Source: Hymenopus coronatus
Taxonomy: Eukaryota; Arthropoda; Insecta; Mantodea; Hymenopodidae
Assembly: GCA_030762935.1 (NCBI GenBank)
Contig: CM060887.1
Coordinates: 16,484,501 to 16,548,500 of the forward strand
Direction of reading: 5' to 3'
Length of the DNA stretch: 64,000 bases
Shown: in pieces, positions 46,383-58,371 of the stretch
Layout: each line of letters opens with the position of its first letter
Numbering within the stretch: the first letter of the stretch is position 1
The notes under the pieces: generated by a model
The model's database searches: none
Told to the model about the DNA's origin: nothing
What the model saw: the letters and a program-made list of their open reading frames with translations, nothing else
Program-made: the position numbers and the translations under genes

Positions 46383-47173
46383 TCTAATGTGTTCCGATCA
46401 CATGACTTGCTCTACATTTCTGTAACTAGTTATTGCAAAACAGCTACTTCATACTAATCGAGATAAACATTAGTCTAAATGTTTTATTACTTGCTTCCTT
46501 GCTTAGAAGGGAAATAAGGGAGTGCATAGGCTAAAGTGACAGTCCAATCTTTTAAAGGCTGGTTGCATTGTGTTTCTTTGCGTGGTTAGGAGTTTATAAA
46601 TTACCGTACTTTAAAACTGAAACCAATAACAAGGAATAGCTTCAAAGTAGTCAATTCCACGCGAAAAAATGTATATTACATAAATTGAGTGTTTTAACAA
46701 GATCTACATTTTTGTGTAGTAAATTTTTCTCTATCTCTTACGTTTACCAGTTGCGCAAAAATCATCCAGAATAAAGAAGTCTTCAGAGGCTATTTTCAGA
46801 AAATTCTAGATATTCATTTTATTTGTCATATAACTATTTTTAAAATATGGAATTATAATAACTCGTCAGAGTTATTTTTGAGAAAATCGAAATTTTCAAA
46901 ATGTATCCATGTAAAGGGTAGATTGGCGTGGGGGATTTTCATTAAAATCTTCGTATCACATCCTTGAAAGGTATTAAACTTAATACCAAGTCTGGCATTT
47001 TATCGTATTTTCGTTTATGAGCTAACGTGTTCACAGACACACACGGGAACCTTTTTGTAAACTTTTTTTTTTATGCAACGGGCCCTAAAAATGTGTTATT
47101 CCGGTGAAATTTTTGGGAGGAGTTGAATACCTTCTCTGTCTATATACCATGTATTATGTAGAGAAAGTAAAAA
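46383..47173 (+). mobile_element. HLE repeat, full length but drifted
   Basis: It starts TCTAATGTG and ends GTAGAGAAAGTAAAAA. The terminal hairpin is weak (TATACCATGTATTATG) and the CA tract is short. Confidence 0.85.
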
Positions 47174-47185
47174 TGAGTGCCAATG

Positions 47186-47466
47186 TTTGTCCGCTGTTTT
47201 CTCTGTCCCGGACGATACTACTGTCGCCATTGCGATGGTGCGACGGAAATCCTTGGTCACGTTTTGGGCGTTTGTCGACATCATAAAGTAAGATCAACTA
47301 TAGTTGAAGCCTTGAAAGTAAAAGGTCATTCTGTACTTGAAGAAGTACTCGGACTCTCTCAAGACGGCTCCTCTCGTCGGAGAGATATATTGGCCATCCC
47401 AACAAGCTCATCATCTGGATATATCATCGATCCAACAAGGAGAATGGAGCAAAATGAACAACTAAG
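47186..47466 (+). pseudogene. R2-like non-LTR reverse transcriptase tail
   Basis: This fragment encodes FLCPGRYYCRHCDGATEILG, then HVLGVC, then HHKVRSTIVEALKVKGHSV. It later reads SSRRRDILAIPTSSSSGYII and DPTRRMEQN. The CX2CX8HX4C knuckle followed by the R...DILA segment is the C-terminal zinc knuckle and restriction-like endonuclease region of R2-type non-LTR retrotransposons. The reverse transcriptase domain is absent on the left, where an HLE ends at 47173. The right side is cut by an inverted-repeat element at 47468. Confidence 0.8.
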
Positions 47467-47467
47467 G

Positions 47468-47914
47468 GGTCATTAAATTATAAGGTAATCCCTCTCGCGG
47501 CCTCTCTCCACTGCGTGAGAGATCCGAGAGTCGCTGGGAAAGTGGTGCTGGCAAAGGCGCACTGGAGCTCTTACCTTAAATAAATGCTGAAAATATTGAC
47601 CATCTGCTCCCAACAAGCAGTATAACAAGTTAAAGATGTTCTCGTTCATTCACCTAAGCTCAGCAGCAGAAATCCCTGTGTAATCTACAGAAACTTAGTG
47701 ATAACATATGCAAAAATCAAAGAATTCCTGATGCTAAGCTTAGACGAGTGAGCGAGAATATTTTCACAAATTATGCTGCCCGTATGTGAGCAGAAGATCA
47801 ACATTTCCGTAATTTATCTAATGATACGTATTTTAATGTGTCTAAACTCAGAGTATCGGATCTCATGCGCAGTGGAGAGAGGCCGCGATAGAGGTTACCT
47901 TATAATTTAACGAC
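47468..47914. mobile_element. Inverted-repeat element, ~447 bp
   Basis: The left end (47468-47516) is repeated in reverse complement at the right end (47866-47914) with about 45 of 49 matches. The shared core is TTAAATTATAAGGTAA plus CGCGGCCTCTCTCCACTGCG. Weaker similarity extends about 15 bases inward. The interior has no coding capacity. It ends the R2-like frame at its left edge. No clear target duplication was seen, so the superfamily is undecided. Confidence 0.75.
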
Positions 47915-48265
47915 CCAATGGTTGAAGTACATGCTGAGCAAGTTTTCGCCCACCACAGCAATGATAATAAAGTGTAATAGATTTTATGTGACCTGGCAAG
48001 TTTCATATGAGTGCAAACAGACAGGAAGCAATTTGATCACCTCCTCGACCTGAAACACTTTCAAACCCACAACAGCAGGTTATCTCATTACTTTCAAATC
48101 GTGGATTGTCAGATTGAAAGTCCACAGTTATCTTTTGTAAAAGGGCACCTATATTTACCACGTTTCCATAATTGGAATCGATTTGAGTACACTTACCGCA
48201 TTGAATACTGCATGGAAACTTGGATTCAAATCGTTAATGAGTTTTAGATCCGATCCTCTTAAAAA

Positions 48266-48959
48266 TCTGATATGTTCCATTCACATGTCTTTCTCTACAT
48301 CTCTGTAACAAATTATTGTTAAAAAGCTTATTCCTCTGTCTACTTTATGTTAACCGAGACAAACATTAACAGAAACGCTTTCTTGTAAGTAGAAGGGACA
48401 TCATGGAATACACTATCCTAAAACGATAGTCAAATCTTTTAAAAGCTGGCTGGCATGTGGATGAAATCCGTTTCTTTGCAGGGCCAGGAGTTGACAAATT
48501 CCCTTATGTAACAGGGAATATCTCAAAAATGGTCAGTTCCACGAAAAAATGTATATTACATAAATTGTGTGTTTTGTCGAAATCTACATATTTTGTGCAG
48601 TAAGTGTTTGTCTATCTCTTACAGCTTATTAGTAATGCAAAATCCAGCAAAAATCATCCAGCCTTCAGAAGCTATTTCCAGAAAATTCAAGATATTCATT
48701 TTATTTGTGGTGTAATTATCATTAATATATTTTAATTAAAATCGTTAAACCCACTTTTGAAAAAATCAAAATACGAAAATTTGTCCATATAAAGGGTAGT
48801 TTGGGGGGGATGTTCTTCAAAATCTTCGTGTCTCATCCTTGGAAGATACTAAACTTATATACCAAGTTTTATACTTTACCACTTTTTGTTTTTGGGTTAC
48901 CGTGTTCGCAGACACACGGACACACTGATGCACACACAAACGAACCTTTTTCTAAAAAA
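48266..48959 (+). mobile_element. HLE repeat, cut at the internal A-run
   Basis: It starts TCTGATATG and runs to CCTTTTTCTAAAAAA, exactly the A-run in which other copies carry nested insertions. The next HLE starts there. The last ~110 bases are missing. Confidence 0.88.
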
Positions 48960-49680
48960 TCTGTTGTGATCCATTCACGTGACTTTCTCTACATCAAATT
49001 GTTAAAAAGCTTATGCTTCTATTTACTTCCTGCTAATAGTTTATAGTCTTATTACTTGCCTCCATGCAAGTAGAATAGAAACAAGGGAATAGTATAGGTT
49101 AAAGTATTAGTCAAAAGCCGGTTTCTATGTAACTGAATTCCTTTGTATGAACAGGAGTTGACAAATTCCTATATGAGAAACCTAGGTAAGTTTTTGTCTA
49201 TCTCTTACGGTTTATTAGTTATGCAAAATCCAGCAAAATTCATCCAAAATAAAGAGATCTTTAGAGGCTATCCCCAGAAAATTCAAGATATACATTTTAT
49301 TTGTGGTGTAAATAGTTTTAATATACGGTATTTTAATCAAAATCGTTAGAGCCATTTTTGAAAAAATCAAAATTTTCGAAAAAAATTACATATAAAGAGT
49401 AGTTTGGGGGGATTTTCTTCAACATCTTCGTGTCGCATTCTTGAAAGATACCAAACTTATATACCAAGTTTGGTACTTTACCGACTTTTCGTTTTTGAGT
49501 TATCGTGTTCACAGACACACTGATACATACACAAACGGGCTTTTTTCTAAAAAAAATTGTTGATAGAGTGGACCCTTAAACGTCTATTTCCGGTGAAATC
49601 TGGATATAGAATTTTTGGGTGAAATACAATACATACCTTCTCTATACACTATGTGCATCTTACGTGTAGAGAAAGTAAAA
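48960..49680 (+). mobile_element. HLE repeat with internal deletion, in tandem
   Basis: It starts TCTGTTGTG directly on the A-run of the previous copy and ends GTAGAGAAAGTAAAA. About 100 bases in the middle of the 5' half (around 49185) are deleted. Confidence 0.88.
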
Positions 49681-49796
49681 CGTGTGATCGGAATGAGATA
49701 GGGTCGAAATATGTTGCATGGAAACACCTCTGTATTCACACATCACCTCATTCCTGTGGTTAAACCCTTACCAGGGTAGGTACACAGCAACAACAC

Positions 49797-51775
49797 CTAG
49801 GCTCGCCACGAGCCTACCATACACGCACATCCGCTATTTTGGGGCAATGGGGCGAGGCTGAGCATGAAGGTGAGGCCCTCAAAGAGGATCATCGCCTTGC
49901 TGGTTGGATCGGTAGTCTGGAAGAACCTGCTGAGGAGGTCCCGGATTCTCTCGGCGTGGTTCAGCAGCAGCTGCTGAAACCACCCCAGGAGGTCCGCGAC
50001 ATCCACAAAAAGTATGGTGGTGGGTGTGGTTAAGGTTGGTTGGTTGGCTGCTTGAAGAGGTGGAGCCGCCACCGCTGGCCGTTCCTCCCGGGAGACACGC
50101 GTCGGCGCCGGTACTGGACCGGTTGCCGCAGGCACCTCCCGATCGGAATCGGTTTCGCGGTCAGTCCTCGGCCTCTTCAAGCTGGGTTTTGTGTTGGCCG
50201 GTTTAGATTGGCCCTTGTGTTGTGTGGCAGGGATGCTTGGTGTTTTCCCCTTTCCAGAGACCCTATTTGAATACAAGAAGCCCGGTGGTGCTGGTGTAGT
50301 ACCTGCATAGGTGCCTCCTGATGCTTTGGAGGCTCCTGCCTCGCCGATGGTCTGGACTTGGTGTTCTGGGTCGTCGATCTGGTGTTGCCCTCTGTTGATC
50401 CTATCTACTTGGAGGTGCAGCTGGTTGAGGATCTAGGCGTTTAGGTTCCAGTGGAGCGGGTCTCGACGACGCGATGACCTTCAGCCTCACAGAGCAGCCT
50501 CCATAGCAGGCGATGTGTTTCTCTCCGCAGTTGGCACAGTTGGGCTCATCCTCCAAGGAGCGCGGGCAGGCCTCTTTGGGATGCTTGTCACCACACCTAA
50601 GGCAGCGCAGTATCCGATGACAATAGTTGCTTGAGTGGTTGAAACCCAAAGAACGGTGGCATTGTGCGGGACCTCCAGGGCGTCGGGATGCTTCTATAGA
50701 GACCCGGAGATAACAGATCGAGGAAACCCGATCTATCTTAATCTCCGGATTATTTACCCACTCCACTATCACTAGGAAGAGGGGGATGGGGATTTTTATG
50801 GGCTGGCGCCCAGCTGGAGCGGGTTTGGTGACCTGCTTCACCAATTTGGGGGTTATACCCTGGCGGATGAGGTCCTCCTCAATCTCCTTGATGGACGTGT
50901 CCACCGGTAGGCGCCTTATAACTCGCTTGAGATCTCTGGTTTTATCGAGACCAAAGGTAAAATGGGGAATGTTCTTCTTCCTGAGCTCGCTTAGGAGGAG
51001 GCGTGCGTAGTCCTCCTTCTTAAAAGTTAAATTTTGGGCAAAAAATTCTTTTTAGGGAGGGAGGGCCTTTGTTTATTTTTACTCAATTCACCCCCTCTTT
51101 ACTGATCCAATTCACCCCCTTTTTACTGATCCAATTCACCCCCTCTTTACTGATCCAATTACGGCGTTCTTGCCTGGAAGACATAGCGGCTTTCCTCATC
51201 GTCACCGTGCACTCCTGGCAGAGAGTTGGCATGACCATCCTAAGAAAGCCTACCACACCCTGAAAGGAGTCCACGATGATAGGTGGAATATGGCGCTTCT
51301 TCTGTCCGCCGGCGGCGGAGCTGCTGGGTCCTGCGCTGGTCTGGTGTGCAGGAGTTACGGGTTTCCCCTTTTTGCCCACCACAATGAAGTCATCACTGAC
51401 CTCGGGAGGTGCAGCGTGACTTTCTTCGTCCTGTTCCAATATGGATGAGTGGAAGGAAAATACCGAAGTCTTATCCGAGTACGCCGAAACACTTGTGAGT
51501 ACACTGTCACAATCTGAGTTGTCCTGGTCGGACAATTTGCCTAAACGGATAGGAGATCGCTCTCGAGATCCGCCCTTGTCAGATGATTCGGTCGAAACCG
51601 AACGGATTGAAGTTCCCTTTCCGCTTTTGCGTTGTCGGGTCTTCCTTGGTTTTCGGCTGCTGCCGGGCCCGGAGGCCTTGGCTACGCAGCTGGTGACACC
51701 AGTGCTGGTGCTAGGAGTTGGTTCCTGCTCCTTGGCAGGACCGCTGGGTGCCTCGCTACTGGGAGCGGGCTTCAT
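49797..51775 (-). pseudogene. Jockey-like non-LTR retrotransposon ORF1, broken
   Basis: ORF1 encodes the gag-like RNA-binding protein of the element. The minus strand carries, in order, a polar N-terminal region (51775 down to about 51165, with KKRHIPPIIVDSFQGV), then an RRM-like/PRE_C2HC region (KEDYARLLLSELRKKNIPHF from about 51030, PLFLVIVE at about 50775). Zinc knuckles follow at about 50650-50500 (CLRCGDKHPKEAC and CANCGEKHIACYGGC, with the first knuckle CHRSLGFNHSSNYC having Ser for Cys). A C-terminal helical tail lies at 50276-49797. It is broken by an insertion at about 51045-51165 and by frameshifts near 50400 and 50280. ORF2 (endonuclease and reverse transcriptase) is absent. Confidence 0.85.
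51083..51163 (-). repeat. 24-bp tandem repeat, three units, in ORF1
   Basis: Three copies of a 24-base unit (plus strand CAATTCACCCCC followed by TCTTTACTGATC or TTTTTACTGATC) translate on the minus strand as GVNWISKE-type octapeptides and end in a stop. The repeat and the 60 bases beside it look inserted into ORF1. Confidence 0.92.
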
Positions 51776-52170
51776 GATGGGTAGTGTGTGTTGGTATGGA
51801 AGTTACACGTACGCTGCACATCGACTAACCTAGTTCACCACTCACCTACAGGCAAGCAAGTGCTCTTTAGCGTGCCGAAACAGAGGGCCGGACACCGAAG
51901 TGCGCCGTACCTAACCTTTGGAAAGGTGGCTGTGGCCTTGCTCGGCTGCCCGCTGCCTGTACTTCCTCTGGCCTGGAAGTACGTCGGTTGGTGCTGATTG
52001 GCCGGTTACGACTGAAGCTGCCCAATAGGGTCGCTTCCTGAAGTGGCGGCCGACCAATCAGAATCAAGATGTACTTGAAGTCAGTTGCTGGTTGGAAGTG
52101 TGATGAAGACCAGAATCTTCCTAGCTGATGATGATTCGTGGACTGCTGCTGCTGTATGGTGCTAAAAAGC
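51776..52170 (-). other. Probable 5' region of the Jockey-like element
   Basis: GC-richer sequence continues upstream (minus strand) of the ORF1 start without recognised similarity, then fades into AT-rich DNA near 52,170-52,330. It is likely the element's 5' UTR. The boundary is not visible. Confidence 0.4.
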
Positions 52171-52704
52171 ACCGAACGACAGGCTTGTTGCTAAGAAGCA
52201 CCGAGTTTTGCTGCGACTCTGGAGACACCTCTTCACTCGTTCGCTTCTCACCGCAGAATGAGCGAGCCATAAACCTAGATAGTGTGATTAGATTCCTTAT
52301 GTGTTGTGGCAGTTTATTAATTGTTATCAACTTATCACTATTTCAATTACACTTCTAAGACCATAATTTTCTTGAGTCTCTATAATCATGCACCTGTTTG
52401 TTTAATGCTAACTCTATATTGAAATGAGTTAACTGGTGCAAACATTGATAAACTAACAACTGAACTTAAATGCATAGCAACTACAATTGGTATTATGCCT
52501 GTACCCGGGTATACTAATTTTATTGCTGTTAAATAATCGAAACTGAACATAATTTTTATAACACGATTTTGTAGGGTTTTAACTTGATTTAATTGTGTCT
52601 TTGTGCCACTTTGCAATACAATTCATTTAATTAAAATGTGAGTGGATGAGAGAATAGTAAACACTTTTTAATATGACCGGAGAAAGGTTTAAGGATCTTA
52701 ATCT

Positions 52705-52850
52705 TGTGTATGTCACTATTCCCTTTGTATCTGTGACTATTTCTGCAAATGTTTATCTTAATTGAAATTAAGTAAATACAAAAATACATTTTCATAAGAA
52801 TGGTTTGTATGATAGGGGTAGAGAAGTTAATGTGAGTGTAACACTTCAGA
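52705..52850 (-). mobile_element. Degraded HLE 5' fragment
   Basis: The TATTTCTGCAAATGTTTATC, AAGTAAATACAAAAATA and GTAGAGAAGTTAATGTGAGT segments match the first ~150 bases of HLE in reverse orientation. It is strongly drifted. Confidence 0.65.
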
Positions 52851-52959
52851 ATTCTTTTTAACTTAAACCTATTTATTACAGCAATGTTGAATCCTCTGGA
52901 AAACGTTTATACTTCATTAACAGCATACGTTTTCTTTAATATTGTTCAATAAATACACA

Positions 52960-53170
52960 TATAGCCCATGCGCATCAAATTCTACCCTATTCTCATCAAT
53001 TACACTACTCGGACATTTTCATTAGAATATGTTATACTCTTCAAATTCTCACCAATATTCTCAACTATATATATAGAATATGTTATACTCTTCAAATTCT
53101 CACCAATATTCTCAACTATATATATATAGAATATGTTATACTCTTCAAATTCTCACCAATATTTTCAACC

Positions 53171-53229
<59 letters not shown>

Positions 53230-53426
53230 CTCACCAAATATTACCCTATACAATACTGCGTTCTTATCGAAATACCACCATACACAATCACATCCTGACT
53301 AAAATATATTTCTCACCAAATTACATCCACACATACTTGCATATTAATGAAATATCACCATACACACTGACATCATCACTACACATATTAGTTCCTCTTA
53401 CTAAATTAAACCCATACATACTCGTA
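52960..53426 (+). repeat. AT-rich minisatellite, left part
   Basis: Three nearly identical units of 50-53 bases (53026-53170, AGAATATGTTATACTCTTC...) are followed by a TA tract (53172-53226) and looser units with TCTCACCAAAT and AAATATCACCATACACA. The series continues after an inserted HLE at 54260. Confidence 0.85.
53172..53226. repeat. (TA)n microsatellite
   Basis: About 54 bases of uninterrupted TA repeat inside the minisatellite. Confidence 0.97.
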
Positions 53427-54259
53427 TTTTTACTTTCTCTAAACGTGTTATGTAAATAGTGTATAGAGGTGTTGCACTCCACCAACAAATTCGATACCGA
53501 GATTTAACCGATATATGTTTTAGGGTCCCCTGTATCCAAAAAAGGTATTTTCAGAAACAGGTCCGTGTGTATGTGTGTGTCCGTGTATATGTGTGTGTCC
53601 GTGTGTCTGTGAACACGATAACTCAAAAACGAAAAGTCGGTAAAATACCAAACTTGGTATTTAAGTTTAGTATCTTCAAGGGATGCGACACGAAGATTTT
53701 GAGAAAAATCTCCCCACCCCCAACTACCCTTTACATGGAACTTTTTTCGAAAATTTTGATTTTCTAAAAAATGGCTCTAATGATTTTTACTAAAATATCG
53801 TATATTAAAGATATTTACCTGACAAATAAAATGTATATTTTGAATTTTCTGGGAATAGCCTCTGAAGACTACTTTATTCTGGGTCAATTTTACGGAATTT
53901 TGTATAACTGCTAAACCGTAAGAGATGGACAAAAACTTACCACAAAACAAATGTAGAGCACCTTAAAACACACAATTTATGTTACATACATTTTTTCGTA
54001 GAGTTGATTGTTTTTGAGATATTCCTTGTGTTTGGTTTCAGCTATAAAAATTACTTTTCTCATACAGGACTTTGTGAACTCGTATCCATACAAACAAAAG
54101 AACTTCAGTCGCAGAGTAACCAGCTTTTGACTATCACTTTAACCTATGATACCCCCTTATTTCGCTTCTATTAACAAGAAAGCAAGTAATAAGACTATTT
54201 CTGCTAATTGTTGCTCCATTAGATGAAGTAAATACAATAATAATGGAAACACATCAGAT
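53427..54259 (-). mobile_element. HLE repeat inserted in a minisatellite
   Basis: This full-length minus-strand copy has minisatellite text on both sides (CATACTCGTATTTT before, TGAAATATCACCGTACACAC after), so the insertion site can be read. The empty site would be a T/A-rich run with no duplication. Confidence 0.92.
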
Positions 54260-55260
54260 TTTTATTGAAATATCACCGTACACACTCACATCCTCACTAA
54301 ACATACTACTCCTTACTAAATTACACCCATATATATATATATTCATCAGTAAAATATTCATATTGTATGCTAATATTCTCATTATATTTCATCTAAACAT
54401 GCTCGCATTCGTACTGCAATATAAGTATACACTCTCATGTTCAGTAAAATATTCATATTATATGCTAATATTCTAACAATATTTCACTCATATATACTCG
54501 CATTTACACTGAAATATAACCACACACCCTCATATCTTCAGTAAAATATCAATAGTATATGCTAATACTCTAACAATATTTTACCAATATATACTCGCAT
54601 TTTCACGGAAATATAACCATACACCGTCATATCTTCAGTAAAATATTCATATTATACGCTAATATTCTAACTATATTTCATTCATATATATTCGCAATTT
54701 CACTGAAATATCATACACCCTCATATCTCCAGTAAAATATTTATATTAAATGCTAATATTCTAACAATGTTTCATCCATATATATACACTTGCATTTTCA
54801 CTGAAATATATACATCCTCATATCCTCAGTAAACTATCAATATTATATGCTAATATTCTTATATTTCACCCATACATGTTCGCATTGTCACTGAAATACT
54901 ATAACTTTCACATTCTCAGTAAAATATCCATATTATATGCTAATATTCTCACTATATTAAATCCATACATATTCGCATTCTCACTGACGTTTAATCACAC
55001 TTCCATATTCTCAGTAACATTCCCAGTTATATGCTAATATTCTCATTATATTACATACATGCATGTTCACATTTTCACCGAAATATAACCACACACTCTC
55101 ATATTCTCAGTAATATATATATAGCTAATATTCTCACTTTATTATACCCATAATTACTCGTATTCTCACAGAAATATATCCCATACACACTCCCATTCTC
55201 TTTGGGAATACATTATGCTACTATTTTCACGTATTACACCCACCATACTCGCATTCTGTC
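54260..55260 (+). repeat. Minisatellite, ~95-bp unit, about 10 copies
   Basis: GCTAATATTCT recurs at 54369, 54464, 54561, 54658, 54752, 54849, 54939, 55033 and 55124, with a degraded unit near 55216. The spacing is 90-97 bases. Units share CTCGCATTTTCACTGAAATA and CAGTAAAATAT. There is no coding potential. Confidence 0.93.
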
Positions 55261-58200
55261 CCCCCACATTCGTGTGAGCTATGCTGTTGATACTGATACT
55301 TCCACTATTACTACTACTGCTGACCCATACTAATCTTAGTCCTGGTGAAGATAATTACTAATAATTCCATGTACACTCTGCATCTGTTGCTAATGTGCAT
55401 TGAGCATTATTTTTCGTCCTTCATAATATTTGCATATGTTTTGCAATGCTACTTATATTCTCCACATTTCTTTGGTCTTTATTTTATTTTTTTGGATTTG
55501 CTAGGCTCTAAGAATACGATCATGCGTGTCTGTAATACTTACGACACATTATTACAACATTGTGCAACCATGAAAATATAGGAAAAATGTCAAATTACAC
55601 CTCATCAAATATTTCGAAATTCACACTAAACAGCAATACATGAATGGAAATATATGTTTCTCCAGGCTTTGGCAAGGATAACACAGAAGCTAAATTCCCA
55701 GATGTAAAACGTCAGAATTTCTGCTTCTTGGACTTTGTTGTTTGTTATGCCCCCTGTTGGGTTGTTGGATTAATGTACTCGATCCTTTAGTCAATAGCTT
55801 TGGGTAACCTTAATTATGTTTGAACTTAACATATTAATGGTTCTACCTTGGAAATACACAAGTATAATGTTTTATTTTTTAACCTAACGTTATCATTCAT
55901 CAGAAAGAGCCATTGTAAAGCCTAACGAAGAGTATTTTGAGGTGCACTTATATCAGCACTTAGTCGTATAAACAGGCTAATAATACAGATATTAAAATGA
56001 GGCATTATATCTTAGTGATTCATTAACGCAAATTACTGCTATGTTTTAAGTGGGTTTTATTGAAATACCTTTAATACTTATGTTTACCATTGCTATTATT
56101 TCCCTTAATGATTATTCTATTAATACTGCGCAAGTTACAAGGTTTAGCTTATATCCCAAATCTACAACTAGCAGTTATATAACATAAAAACAAATACTTT
56201 GCATCGTACATATCTAAATTTAACTACAATTATTTCTCTTGGATCATATGCTTTTTACTACAACTATACGCGATTCACAAGTGTGTCGCTAGATAGCAGT
56301 ACAGCATGAAGTGTTGCTAACTCTGACCAATAGATGGCAAAGCATTATTGTTCGGAGCTACCAACATAATCTACCTGAAAGTAAGCTCAAGTAAGTGGCT
56401 GCTCTAAAAAACGACATTCTTATAGGTTTGGTAATCTTGCACTAGGTTCTGTAGCTACTATCCAATCTGTGTGAGTCGTGGAGAGGGATGTGAGGTGTGC
56501 AGACGGTGTTTTAGGAGTCAAAAAGCAAAATATTTCGTAAGCATTGGAACACTCGTGATATGTGCAATGGGAGACAGCAACCAGGGGAAGAGAGTAACAC
56601 GGCAGCTTGTAAGTAAGAGTACTTTAGTACATTCCATGTTGTAATTAGCATTGTTGTAATTCTTTTCAGTTGAATTCGCCGATATATTAGGAGTCGCCAT
56701 CATGGGCATTGTGTCTGTCACGAACTCAAGAAATTGCATATAACTTAAATCAGCATAGCAGTAAACCATGAAAAATCCGCGACTGCATTAGCTGTTAGTT
56801 ATTACTTCGGATCTGTTTCGTATCAGGACAGTTTAACTGGCACAATCGCGACGTGCGAATGTCCTCGCTTAAATAATTGCTTAGAAGTGGGTCAGAATTC
56901 TTTAAATTACAGGTGTTGGAATGTAAACAATTGCAGGTGTCATCATATCAGCTGATATAGTCCATGTTGCATGACCCGTTTCGTTATAAGACCCTTGATG
57001 GTTTAAATAGCTTTTTGAAAATCAATGAATAAGTTATTGTTGAGCGCAAGCATTTAGTATTAAATAGAAACTTCGTAGTGCATCATATTTGCTATCTCAA
57101 AATGAAATTACCTGCTGGACGTTTACATTTTTGTTCGGTTTGCATCATTTGTTTTGAAGTAAAGTTGCTAGATTTTATATAATAACGCGTGTAAAACGTG
57201 TATGGGGGAGCGAGATAAAATACCAATAAAACAAGTTGTAAACATAGTGGGAAGAGACGCATCGGTGAGTTGCAACAATGAAGTTCAAAGACAAAGTTTA
57301 TTATAGATTTCACTAGTATTATTTTAAGATACTACAAGGTCCTTCAGCTTCTGCTTAATAAATTTAACTTGAGATGTAGCTAATAGTAGAAGAGGAATAA
57401 GTAAATTAAGATCTTCACGGGATTTTCTAGGAAAGGTGCCTTTGCAAAACTAGGACCTATTGTGAGTACTTTCGCGTTTGATTTCAGTAAGTACTGTGTT
57501 TATTGATAGTTGACAATGGTTAACAATAGCATATGCAACACTGCTGCTTAAGTACGAGATACTAAAAATTAAAATAACTATGCAAATATTTTTTTTTGAT
57601 CTAAAATGATACGTCGTTAATTTAAAGAAACCAAAAAAGCTTATATTGCAACATATCGCTTCAAATAACCACTATAAATAAGTTATGTGTTTTCTGGAAT
57701 TTCTTGTGTCTCAATAATGGAACAGTGGTACACCAGCAATGTTCTATTTAAATTTCTCAGACGTGGTTTTGTTGCTGCAGTTTAAGTCAGCAGAAGCAAC
57801 AGCTGATTGTAAGAAAATAATTCACCGCAATAATCGTACTTGAAAGTTAAAATGTCTTAGCAGATTAACATTATGTTTTCAGATTTTGAAATAGAGTAAA
57901 TATGTTCATGAACAAGTATACGTAATAGCACAGTACGCTCTGTATTTTCAAATTATCGTATAACTAAAGCATAAAAGCCCGTCCATCTATCCCTACCAAA
58001 TCTCCAAAAGAACCAGGGATAGTAAGGACAGTATGAGTTTGCAATGTTAAAACACAATAAAGCAATTGTTATGATGAAATAATTGTTTACAGTTTATCAA
58101 CTCAAGTGCAGCGCAGGTAATTCATAGTATGTTAGAACTTTTTTCTTTAAATAATGCAGTGAGATTTAAGATGCAGGGTGTATGTGTATCACTCAGCGAT

Positions 58201-58302
58201 AAACAGGTTTAAAGGCCAGAGATGAAATCATTATACTTGATGCGACTGTACCGAACATCCCGAACCAGACACGCAGCTCCAGTCTAGCTTTAGTGGATCA
58301 AA
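55261..58302. other. Unassigned sequence upstream of a candidate exon
   Basis: This is the longest stretch of the right half without recognised repeats. It is AT-rich, with no domain-bearing open frame. The part nearest 58200-58300 is GC-richer and could hold a promoter. No TATA box was convincing. Confidence 0.4.
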
Positions 58303-58371
58303 ATGGCGGCTGCAGGGAAGAAGTGCACCTCCGTCCGCTCCGATTCTCAACGAGAATACATAATTCGTCCG
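58303..58371 (+). CDS. Candidate first coding exon (23 codons)
   Basis: ATG in good context (TCAAAATGGCGGC) opens MAAAGKKCTSVRSDSQREYI and IRP, then a strong donor GTACGT at 58372 in phase 0. Local GC is higher than the surroundings. I do not recognise the protein from 23 residues, and no following exon was found. The alternative is a chance ORF in a GC-richer patch. Confidence 0.4.

Noticed and set aside
48011..48247. Frame of 78 codons as a continuation of the R2-like protein after the inverted-repeat element.
   Set aside because: No R2 motif is visible in it. Continuity is not supported beyond a few residues near 47920.
56518..56769. 83-codon minus-strand ORF.
   Set aside because: No domain or supporting signal in an otherwise unassigned region.
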